Both the position numbers and the translations under genes were made by a program. Of a stretch of DNA of 20,745 nt, positions 1 through 5,868 are shown one piece after another. The first letter of the stretch is position 1; the number at the start of each line of letters is the position of its first letter. Under the pieces are notes generated by a model that worked only from the letters and a program-made list of their open reading frames with translations, did not search any database and was not told where the DNA came from. The DNA comes from XYA12-FULL-58-9 sp001798605 (GTDB lineage Bacteria > Myxococcota > XYA12-FULL-58-9), in assembly GCA_036736205.1 (NCBI GenBank), contig DAINMX010000097.1:1-20745 (forward strand), read 5' to 3'.

Positions 1-77
1 CTCCCTGCCCTTGCTCCCTGCCCCAGCTCCCTACTCCCTGCCCCAGCTCCCTACTCCCTGCCTGCTCCCTGCCCGTG
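1..77. repeat. C-rich degenerate tandem repeat
   Basis: The window opens with repeats of a CTCCCTGCC/CTCCCTACT core. Two adjacent 20-base units, at 25-44 and 45-64, differ only in their last two bases, and shorter partial copies flank them. Read on the minus strand this is a series of GGG and GGGG runs separated by short spacers, so a G-quadruplex could form there. The array may continue left of the window. No reading frame through it looks genuine. From 78 to 178 I see only ordinary upstream sequence of the next gene. Confidence 0.8.
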
Positions 78-178
78 CAGGATTGGCTTCTTGCCTCACC
101 GATTCTCGTGGCGGCACGGAAACGGGAAGCACTCGAGTTTTTCCTTTATAGACGCGAAGGACGCGGTAGGATTGGCGC

Positions 179-1270
179 ATGAAAATCACACCCATACTGA
201 TCGCCGCAGCTATGACCGCGACCGGCAGCCTCGCTGTTGCCCGCCTCGGCGGCCTCGGTGCCAAGAACGCCGATCCCAAAGCCGTCAAGGTGGAGATGGA
301 GATTCTCGCAGCCCTGAACAAGATGAGAAAAACGAAGAGCCTCGAACCTCTGCGCATGGATGAACAACTTCAGGCGATGCTCAGAGAGCAGTCCGAACGC
401 GGAGCCCGTGGCGACCCTGCGGCAAAGACTTTTGAGCTGCGAATCAAGACACAGAAGCTCGCACCACATGGATACCGCCTGCAGTACTTGGCCGGCACCC
501 ACAGCAACGAGCTCCTCGGAGAAATCGGCAAAGATGCCGACACACAGAAAGCGCTGGCTCTGGAATATGCCGACATTGCCATTGGCGCGTTTTTCGTACC
601 CGACGACCCGCCGTTTTTTCAAGTGGCGGTGATGGTAGTGCAGAAACCCGATCCCATGGCGGGAAAGACGGGTCTGTCACCGGAGCAGACGGATCCCGTC
701 ATGAAGGAGGCGGCGACCACCATCAAAAAACTCTGCTACGACACCGCCCTGCGCAACAACCCCAACTTGACGGGCAACCTCATCTTCCGAGTGGTCATCG
801 GCGGCAAAGGTAACGTCGAAAAGGCCGAGCTCATCTCAAAAACGGGGATGGATGTCTTCGACGCTTGCGCCCTCAACGCAGTACGAGAGTTGCAGTTTCC
901 TGCGCCCTACAAAGGCAAACCGGTCACACTCAATCACCCCATGCGGTTCGTGCCTCCCCAAGGGGGCAAAACAATCGGCCGCCTCTCCCCAGGTCAGGTC
1001 AGTCGTGTCTTCCACACAAAGGAACAGGAATTCAAAAACTGCTACGACGAACGGCAGAAAGTGAAGGCGAAACTCGGCGGAACCTTCCTGCTGGTTCTCA
1101 CCGTACTCCCGAGCGGCAAGCTCAAGAGCGTCGATGTAACGACGGACGAGTTGGGCGATACGCTGCTACGAAAATGCCTGCTCGGTCACGTCAACGAACT
1201 GGTGTTCCCAGAACCCGAGTTCGGCGGCGAAGCAACAATTGAATTCCCCCTCAAGTTTGCTCCACCATAG
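179..1270 (+). CDS. Exported CAP-like protein with two AgmX/PglI (TonB-C-like) domains
   Basis: A 363-residue protein with a probable signal peptide (about residues 1-28: Lys near the start, then an Ala-rich hydrophobic stretch), so it should be periplasmic or envelope-bound. Residues about 40-155 resemble a divergent CAP/SCP (PR-1-like) domain: an opening helix with a LNKMRK pattern, and a closing strand around FFQVAVMVVQK. Two repeats follow, at about 178-262 and 272-363. Each has a CYD motif, a central G-G-x-G-N/K turn, a second Cys and a final FP-x-P...F-x-F strand pair. This is the pattern of AgmX/PglI C-terminal domains, TonB-C-like folds common in myxobacteria and linked to gliding and envelope proteins. 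The two Cys per repeat could form a disulfide. The upstream ribosome site is weak (AGGA near 169). The exact role is unknown; the AgmX assignment is firmer than the CAP one. Confidence 0.75.
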   Translation: MKITPILIAAAMTATGSLAVARLGGLGAKNADPKAVKVEMEILAALNKMRKTKSLEPLRMDEQLQAMLREQSERGARGDPAAKTFELRIKTQKLAPHGYRLQYLAGTHSNELLGEIGKDADTQKALALEYADIAIGAFFVPDDPPFFQVAVMVVQKPDPMAGKTGLSPEQTDPVMKEAATTIKKLCYDTALRNNPNLTGNLIFRVVIGGKGNVEKAELISKTGMDVFDACALNAVRELQFPAPYKGKPVTLNHPMRFVPPQGGKTIGRLSPGQVSRVFHTKEQEFKNCYDERQKVKAKLGGTFLLVLTVLPSGKLKSVDVTTDELGDTLLRKCLLGHVNELVFPEPEFGGEATIEFPLKFAPP

Positions 1271-1299
1271 AACATACGCCCGCAGAACATACGCCTGCA
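1270..1299. repeat. Two tandem 15-base units after the AgmX-like gene
   Basis: The units GAACATACGCCCGCA (1270-1284) and GAACATACGCCTGCA (1285-1299) differ at one base and start at the last base of the preceding stop codon. They show no hairpin potential. A simple local duplication is the likeliest origin. Confidence 0.7.
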
Positions 1300-1372
1300 G
1301 CGTCGCCAACCCATGTCAGCGGCACAAAATCACACAATGTGGAATCACCGAGAATTCTCAGTCGCAGTATTT

Positions 1373-1402
1373 CGTCCGTCTTGTAAGCTAATAAGTCGGA
1401 CG
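1373..1402. other. Inverted repeat upstream of the YgeY-like gene
   Basis: Ten-base arms CGTCCGTCTT (1373-1382) and AAGTCGGACG (1393-1402) pair with one mismatch around a 10-base loop. It lies about 100 bases after the previous stop and 63 bases before the next start. There is no T-run after the right arm, so it is not a classical intrinsic terminator. It could be a transcript-end hairpin or an operator for the downstream pair. A possible promoter follows: TTGCAG at 1422-1427, a 17-base spacer, and TAGATT at 1445-1450. That promoter would leave a very short leader, so I do not list it separately. Confidence 0.5.
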
Positions 1403-1465
1403 GGCTTGGCAAAACGACTATTTGCAGCCAAGTCTGGTTGCGGCTAGATTGACTTAGGGATTTTC

Positions 1466-2692
1466 ATGGACGAAATGCGCGAACGGATCGTTGCTGCGGC
1501 AAAAAGGCATCGCAACCGGTGTGCAGAATTTCTACGCGAGCTCATTGCGACACCCTCGCCGAGCCGCCACGAAGACGCTGCGGCCGCTTTGGTGCGTCGA
1601 GAGATGTTACGCCTCGGCTACGAGAGTGCCGAGATCGACCGTTTTGGCAATGTTGTCGGCCGCATCGGGGATGGTCGCACCCGCATCATCTTTGATGGCC
1701 ACCTCGACACTGGCACCATTGGTGACCGCAGCTCGTGGCGCTTCGACCCCTATGCGGGGGAGATGAAGGCCGGCAAGATTTACGGCCATGGTGCAGCCAA
1801 CAACAAGGGCGGTCTCGCTGCGGTGGTGCATGCGGGCTCAATCATTCAAGAGCTCGATCTCGCTGCGGACGCAACCGTATTCGTAATCGGCTCTATCCAG
1901 GCGGAAGAGTGTGAGGGCCTCGCATACAAGGCGTTGTTCGACGTCGAAAAGCTCTATCCGCACTTTGTTGTGCTGTCGATGCCCACCGGCATGCGGTTGT
2001 GCCGTGGTCACCGTGGGCGTGCTGAGATCCAGGTCACCCTCCGCGGACAACCCGTTCACGCATCCGACCCAGACAAGGGCTTCAACTGCATCTATGGGAT
2101 CAACAAGGTCATCGAGGGCGTTCAACAGCTCGCTGCCAAGCTACCAGAGGACAAATTCCTTGGTCGCGCGACCATCGCCGTCACCCATGTTGAGTGCAGT
2201 TACAACGGCCCCAACAGCTTGCCTGAGTCGTGCCATATCATCATTGATAGACGACTCGTTCCCAGCGAGTCACTCAAGAAGGCATTGTCGCAAATCAAGG
2301 AGTTGTGCAAAGGCACCCGCGCAAAAATAGAGGTGGTCGCCTACGATCGCCCCAGCTACCGCGGCTTGCGTCTGCCAATGGAGAAGTACTTCCCAACCTG
2401 GGTGATGCCCGAAGATCACCCGCTTCTCGGCGCGGCGGAAAATGCCTATCGCAGCATTTTCAAAAAGAAGGCGGTGATCGACCGGTGGACCATGTCCACC
2501 GCGGGCGTATACACCATGGGCTTGGCCAATATCCCGACCATCGGGTTTGGGCCCTCGGAAGAAAGCTTCTCGAGCCCCACCAACGATCATGTGCGCATTG
2601 ACGACCTAGAGAAGACCATGGCGTTTTACGCCTCATTGCCAGGTTATTTGCCCGATACGGAGCCCATCAAGATCCCCAAACGGCGACGTTAG
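1466..2692 (+). CDS. M20-family YgeY-like protein with degenerate active site
   Basis: This 408-residue protein aligns end to end with the E. coli YgeY type of M20 metallohydrolase, a family of Zn-dependent amidohydrolases and peptidases. Family landmarks are FDGHLDT (77-82), WRFDPYAG (91-98), RGHRGR (180-185), IDRRL (260-264), the lid-domain His198, YFPTW (308-312) and IGFGP (359-363). By alignment to my recollection of E. coli YgeY, key residues are lost. The bridging-metal Asp is Asn112 (GHGAANNKGG). The general-base Glu is Ala146 (QAEEC). The second-metal Glu is Met172 (SMPT). The last ligand His is Ser370 (FSSPTND). His79, Asp81 and Glu147 remain. The frame is intact and the fold residues are conserved, so this looks like a maintained pseudoenzyme or a protein with altered chemistry rather than a decaying gene. 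Carbamate kinase follows 91 bases downstream, probably in the same operon. The start has a modest AGGGA site at 1456-1460. Confidence 0.85.
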   Translation: MDEMRERIVAAAKRHRNRCAEFLRELIATPSPSRHEDAAAALVRREMLRLGYESAEIDRFGNVVGRIGDGRTRIIFDGHLDTGTIGDRSSWRFDPYAGEMKAGKIYGHGAANNKGGLAAVVHAGSIIQELDLAADATVFVIGSIQAEECEGLAYKALFDVEKLYPHFVVLSMPTGMRLCRGHRGRAEIQVTLRGQPVHASDPDKGFNCIYGINKVIEGVQQLAAKLPEDKFLGRATIAVTHVECSYNGPNSLPESCHIIIDRRLVPSESLKKALSQIKELCKGTRAKIEVVAYDRPSYRGLRLPMEKYFPTWVMPEDHPLLGAAENAYRSIFKKKAVIDRWTMSTAGVYTMGLANIPTIGFGPSEESFSSPTNDHVRIDDLEKTMAFYASLPGYLPDTEPIKIPKRRR

Positions 2693-2783
2693 TGCCTGCA
2701 GCCTGGCAACCAACTCCATCATCGACCAGAATCATGTATCTTTTGCATCGCAAAAAGTCTGTCGTCATCTTGAGAGGTGAACA

Positions 2784-3716
2784 ATGGCCCTGGCGGTAAT
2801 AGCCATCGGTGGCAACTCGTTGGTTCAGTCAAACCAGGTTGGGACGATTGCCGAACAGTTCGAGAATACAGCGTTGACCTGCAAGCAACTGGCGTACTTG
2901 GTGCGCGAGGGATGGGACCTCCTGTTGACCCACGGCAACGGCCCCCAAGTTGGGAATGTCATGCTGCGCGTGGAACTAGCCGCCGACACCGTGTACACGC
3001 TACCGCTCGACGTGTGTGACGCTGATACCCAAGGCGGCATGGGCTACATGTTGCAACAGGTGTTTACCAATGAGCTGACCAAGCTCGGCCTGCAACGAAC
3101 GGTCGTCACCTTTGTCACCCAGGTTCTGGTGACTCCCGAAGACCCAGCCTTTCACAACCCGACCAAACCCATCGGTCCATTCTTCACCGAAGAGGTCGCC
3201 CAGAAGAAGATGAGTAACCATGGTTGGCACATGACCGAAGACTCGGGACGAGGTTGGCGACGCACGGTTCCATCACCCATCCCCAAGAGGATACTCGAGG
3301 TCGACGCCATCAAGTGTTGCATTGGCAACGGTATCATTCCCATTGCGGTGGGTGGTGGCGGCGTTCCCGTCTACGAGAGAGATGGCATGTACTTTGGCAT
3401 CGAAGCTGTCGTCGACAAGGACCGTGCTTCAGCACTTCTCGCCAACACCGTTGGCGCTCCGCTTCTGCTTATTTCGACTGGCGTGAGCCAAGTCCAGGTC
3501 GGCTTCAACACCAAAGCGGCTCGCCCCCTCGGCCGGGTCTCCCGTGAGGAGCTGCGCGGCTACCTTAAGGCAGGTGAATTCCCGCCTGGCAGCATGGGGC
3601 CCAAGATCGAAGCCGCTCTGCAGTTCCTCGACAATGGCGGTGAACGGGTAATCATCACCTCACCCGAGCTCATCGGCGATGCCATAGCAGGCAAAGCGGG
3701 CACTGAGGTCGTCTGA
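2784..3716 (+). CDS. Carbamate kinase (ArcC/YqeA family)
   Basis: Carbamate kinase interconverts carbamoyl phosphate plus ADP with ATP plus carbamate, usually to make ATP from arginine- or purine-derived carbamoyl phosphate in the cytosol. The 310-residue length is normal. Family motifs appear in order: GGN (9-11), HGNGPQVG (50-57), QGGMGY (83-88), KPIG with Lys128, WRR...PSP (158-165), GGGGVPV (190-196), the nucleotide-site DKD (211-213), and a GSMGPKIEA segment near the C-terminus. I see no missing active-site residue. The start is supported by GAGAGGTG just upstream (2772-2779). It lies 91 bases after the YgeY-like gene on the same strand, as yqeA lies near ygeY in E. coli. No carbamoyltransferase, deiminase or ammonia-lyase gene is present in the window. 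I cannot separate arcC from yqeA by sequence alone. Confidence 0.95.
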   Translation: MALAVIAIGGNSLVQSNQVGTIAEQFENTALTCKQLAYLVREGWDLLLTHGNGPQVGNVMLRVELAADTVYTLPLDVCDADTQGGMGYMLQQVFTNELTKLGLQRTVVTFVTQVLVTPEDPAFHNPTKPIGPFFTEEVAQKKMSNHGWHMTEDSGRGWRRTVPSPIPKRILEVDAIKCCIGNGIIPIAVGGGGVPVYERDGMYFGIEAVVDKDRASALLANTVGAPLLLISTGVSQVQVGFNTKAARPLGRVSREELRGYLKAGEFPPGSMGPKIEAALQFLDNGGERVIITSPELIGDAIAGKAGTEVV

Positions 3717-3789
3717 CCCCCGATCCCAATCCGCGAAGGATCGTCAGAGTTACAATCCCGACAACAATCCCTGCGCTTGGCCCAACCAC

Positions 3790-3817
3790 GGGGGAAAAAG
3801 GACAGACCCCTGGGGTA
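3790..3817. repeat. Possible REP-like intergenic motif
   Basis: The gap between carbamate kinase and the exonuclease contains GGGGGAAAAAGGACAGACCC followed by CTGGGG. From memory, GAAAAAGGACAGACCCC-type strings recur in bacterial intergenic regions and around REP-associated transposases. The end forms a tight dyad (ACCCC-T-GGGGT, 3807-3817). Only one copy is visible here and no transposase is nearby, so calling it a dispersed repeat is a guess. Confidence 0.3.
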
Positions 3818-3859
3818 GCCTGGGGATGTTGCTGTTCAGTTGAATTGCCGGGAGGCTAG

Positions 3860-4681
3860 ATGAGCCGCAAATTGGAGCTCGAACGTCCCTTGGTGGTTTT
3901 TGACCTCGAAACCACTGGCCTCGACGTCCGTCGTGACCGCGTCGTCGAAATGTCCTGTCTAAAAATTGGGGTCGATGGCTCCCAAGATCTGCGCACACGT
4001 CGACTCAATCCCACCGTGCCGATCTCGCCGGAAGCTACCGCTGTCCATGGCATCTCCAATGCCGACGTCGAAAATGAGCCAACATTTCAGCAAGTCGCCC
4101 GCAGCCTGTTCACCTACCTCGATGGCTGCGATCTCTCTGGTTTCAATGTTGAAGGGTTCGATCTGCCACTATTGATTCAAGAATTTGATCGGGCGGGCAT
4201 CAAGTACCCGGCGAACCCCGTGAACGTGATCGACAGTTGGAGGATCTTCCTCGCCAAGGAGCCACGGGATCTCACGGCGGCCTATCGGATGTATTGCAAC
4301 AAGGACCTCGCCAATGCCCATTCCGCCGAGGCGGACACTGTTGCCGCAGCAGAGGTATTGCTGGCCCAACTCGAGCGCTACGCCGATCTCCCCACTGCGA
4401 TTGCAGATCTGCATGCCTTTTGTCATCCCGTGCGTCCCAACGCCATAGACCCCGCCGGCAAGCTGGTCTGGCACCGCGGTGAAGCCTGTCTGGGTTTTGG
4501 CAAGCACCGCGATCGCTCCTTGCGGTGGCTTGTTCAAGAAGAGCCTCAGTACCTCACGTGGATTGCCGAGTCCGACTTCACCGACGAGGTGAAGGGCATG
4601 ATCCGCGGTGCCTTCCGCGGGGAATTCCCCACACCCCCGGACGGGTATGACGTCGAAAACAAGGAAGAGAATACGCCCTAG
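3860..4681 (+). CDS. DEDDh 3'-5' exonuclease with ExoX-like C-terminal domain
   Basis: A 273-residue DnaQ-like exonuclease that should remove nucleotides from DNA or RNA 3' ends with two metal ions. The DEDDh set is complete: Asp15 and Glu17 in FDLETTG (Exo I), Asp101 in GFNVEGFDLPLL (Exo II), His154 and Asp159 in AHSAEAD (Exo III). HGI at 63-65 is also typical. Residues about 200-258 form a separate domain with LGFGKHRDRSL and EPQYLTWI, the ExoX-like C-terminal (formerly DUF3820) module often found after such exonucleases. This makes a repair or DNA-processing nuclease likelier than a polymerase III epsilon subunit. A good ribosome site (GGGAGG, 3850-3854 region) precedes ATG 3860. The gene stops 7 bases before the convergent smpB stop, leaving no room for separate terminators. 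Confidence 0.92.
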   Translation: MSRKLELERPLVVFDLETTGLDVRRDRVVEMSCLKIGVDGSQDLRTRRLNPTVPISPEATAVHGISNADVENEPTFQQVARSLFTYLDGCDLSGFNVEGFDLPLLIQEFDRAGIKYPANPVNVIDSWRIFLAKEPRDLTAAYRMYCNKDLANAHSAEADTVAAAEVLLAQLERYADLPTAIADLHAFCHPVRPNAIDPAGKLVWHRGEACLGFGKHRDRSLRWLVQEEPQYLTWIAESDFTDEVKGMIRGAFRGEFPTPPDGYDVENKEENTP

Positions 4682-4688
4682 TTTTGGA

Positions 4689-5174
4689 TCAGCGATGGCG
4701 GCGCATCGCCCGATCGATCTCCCGTTGCATTTCCCGTTCTTGCACCACATCACGGCGATCGGCATGCGACCGGCCTTTGCCGACTCCAATCTCGACCTTC
4801 ACTCTGCCTTCCTTGAGGTACATAGAAGTGGGCACCGCTGTTTGCCCCTGTTGTCGCAGTCGCACGTCGAGCTTGTCGATCTCCTTGCGATGCAGCAGCA
4901 GCTTGCGCTGACGAGTCGGCTCATGGTTGAACTGGTTGGCCGGACCATACTCACCAATGTGGGCATTGACAAGGAACGCCTCACCGTTGGCGGTTCTCAC
5001 GTAGGCGTCATCGAGGGAGACACGATGTGCGCGACAGGACTTCACCTCAGACCCTAACAACGACACCCCGGCCTCCAGCCGCTCTTCGATGTTGTAGTTG
5101 CGGGCGGCCTGACGGTTCTTGCAGATAAGCGCCTGACCCTTCGCTGTCTTATTGTTGTCGGCTTTTTTGGCCAT
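4689..5174 (-). CDS. smpB: SsrA-binding protein SmpB
   Basis: SmpB binds tmRNA (SsrA) and carries it to stalled ribosomes for trans-translation, which rescues the ribosome and tags the nascent peptide. The 161 residues match the usual 150-160. Signature segments are present: a basic N-terminus, the NRQAARNYNIEE stretch at about 20-31, LLGSEVKS (39-46), SLDDAYV, HEPTRQRKLLLH (83-94), and the basic GRVKVEIGVGKG segment (about 127-138) leading into a charged C-terminal tail with a final MRRHR. That tail normally enters the empty mRNA channel. The start ATG at 5174 has a purine-rich GAGAGA upstream. The gene converges on the exonuclease and diverges from the stress protein. No tmRNA gene is visible in the window. 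Confidence 0.97.
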   Translation of the reverse strand: MAKKADNNKTAKGQALICKNRQAARNYNIEERLEAGVSLLGSEVKSCRAHRVSLDDAYVRTANGEAFLVNAHIGEYGPANQFNHEPTRQRKLLLHRKEIDKLDVRLRQQGQTAVPTSMYLKEGRVKVEIGVGKGRSHADRRDVVQEREMQREIDRAMRRHR

Positions 5175-5224
5175 TGCCCGATCTCTCTACCACATCTTTG
5201 ACAACAATTGCTTTCCTTCCTGTC

Positions 5225-5275
5225 GTCTCACATCACCCTATGGTCTCACATCACCCTATGGTCTCACATCACTCT
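5225..5275. repeat. Three 18-base tandem units in the smpB-usp gap
   Basis: The unit GTCTCACATCACCCTATG occurs at 5225-5242 and 5243-5260, followed by a diverged partial copy beginning GTCTCACATCACTCTGG at 5261. It lies in the divergent spacer, so it could affect either promoter by copy number. I recognise no known binding site in it. Confidence 0.85.
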
Positions 5276-5296
5276 GGTTAGACGCGGCATTCCATG

Positions 5297-5348
5297 TTAG
5301 GAACGCCACCACTTCTGCGTCCTCATTAGGAACGCCTCCACTTTTGCG
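5297..5348. repeat. Duplicated 23-base element before the stress-protein start
   Basis: TTAGGAACGCC-A-CCACTTCTGCG (5297-5319) and TTAGGAACGCC-T-CCACTTTTGCG (5326-5348) differ at two positions and repeat with a 29-base period. The second copy ends at the ribosome-binding site of the universal stress gene. The pair is direct rather than inverted, so it could be a two-site operator or a plain duplication that includes part of the leader. Confidence 0.75.
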
Positions 5349-5351
5349 GAG
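5348..5351 (+). promoter_or_regulatory. Ribosome-binding site fixing the stress-protein start
   Basis: GGAG lies 7 bases before ATG 5359. This supports MHKRVPIK as the N-terminus over the longer in-frame reading from 5152, which would translate the tandem repeats and overlap smpB. Confidence 0.75.
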
Positions 5352-5358
5352 AATACCT

Positions 5359-5829
5359 ATGCACAAACGAGTTCCCATCAAACGTATATTGATCGCAATT
5401 GACTTCTCAGACGCCTCGCGGGAGGCCTTCTATGCTGGCATCAGTCTCGCCGCGACGCTCAATGCCGAAACGTGGGTGCTGCACGCATCGGAGCCCATTC
5501 GCGCTTTTGATTTCGCCAAGAAACGCTACGTCGAAACCGCAGAGACGATCGAGCGCGTCGAGGAGGGAGTGCACCGTCGACTCGACGAGCTTTACGCAGA
5601 AGGCGGGCTCGAGGCTGTTGACCGCCGCAAGGTTCATCTCGTGGTGCGCGGTGCCACCAGAGCGGCGCAAGAGATCCTCGACACCGCTAAGGCCAAGGAT
5701 GTCGACCTCATTGTCATGGGCTCGAGTCAAGACGGCGGCTTCGATTCCCCGATGGGGAGCACCGCCGAACGCGTTGCCCGGCGGGCGCATTGCTCGGTAT
5801 TCTGCGTGCGGGCTCGCGCTACGGCTTGA
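5359..5829 (+). CDS. Universal stress protein (UspA family)
   Basis: A 156-residue single-domain UspA-fold protein. The first strand RILIAIDFSDASREAF (9-24) contains the nucleotide-site Asp15. The strand VDLIVMGSS (115-123) leads into the phosphate-binding loop, ending in GSTAERVARRAHCSVFCVRA (133-152). The usual ATP motif is G-2x-G-9x-G-(S/T). Here Gly121 and Gly133-Ser134 are present, but the second Gly is Gln124 and the spacing is one residue short, so ATP binding may be weak or altered. Universal stress proteins act in the cytosol during starvation or respiratory stress. It is divergent from smpB, with two tandem repeats in the shared spacer. It converges on the outer-membrane protein gene with only 39 bases between the two stops. 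Confidence 0.92.
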   Translation: MHKRVPIKRILIAIDFSDASREAFYAGISLAATLNAETWVLHASEPIRAFDFAKKRYVETAETIERVEEGVHRRLDELYAEGGLEAVDRRKVHLVVRGATRAAQEILDTAKAKDVDLIVMGSSQDGGFDSPMGSTAERVARRAHCSVFCVRARATA

Positions 5830-5868
5830 GCGAGGATTCGCTTCTGTCACTGCCTGAGGCCTCTCACG

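Noticed and set aside
2741..2755. TTTTGC/GCAAAA dyad before carbamate kinase
   Set aside because: The arms are six bases with a three-base loop; too short and A/T-rich to call a terminator or operator.
2734..2799. 21-residue frame overlapping the carbamate kinase start
   Set aside because: It has no ribosome site, an unremarkable composition and overlaps the kinase start; likely chance.
5152..5358. Longer N-terminus for the universal stress protein
   Set aside because: It would translate the 18-base and 23-base repeats and overlap smpB. The family N-terminus and a good ribosome site both place the start at 5359.
5824..5840. Small hairpin (AGCGA/TCGCT) at the end of the stress gene
   Set aside because: The stem is short and no T-run follows, so it does not support a terminator call.
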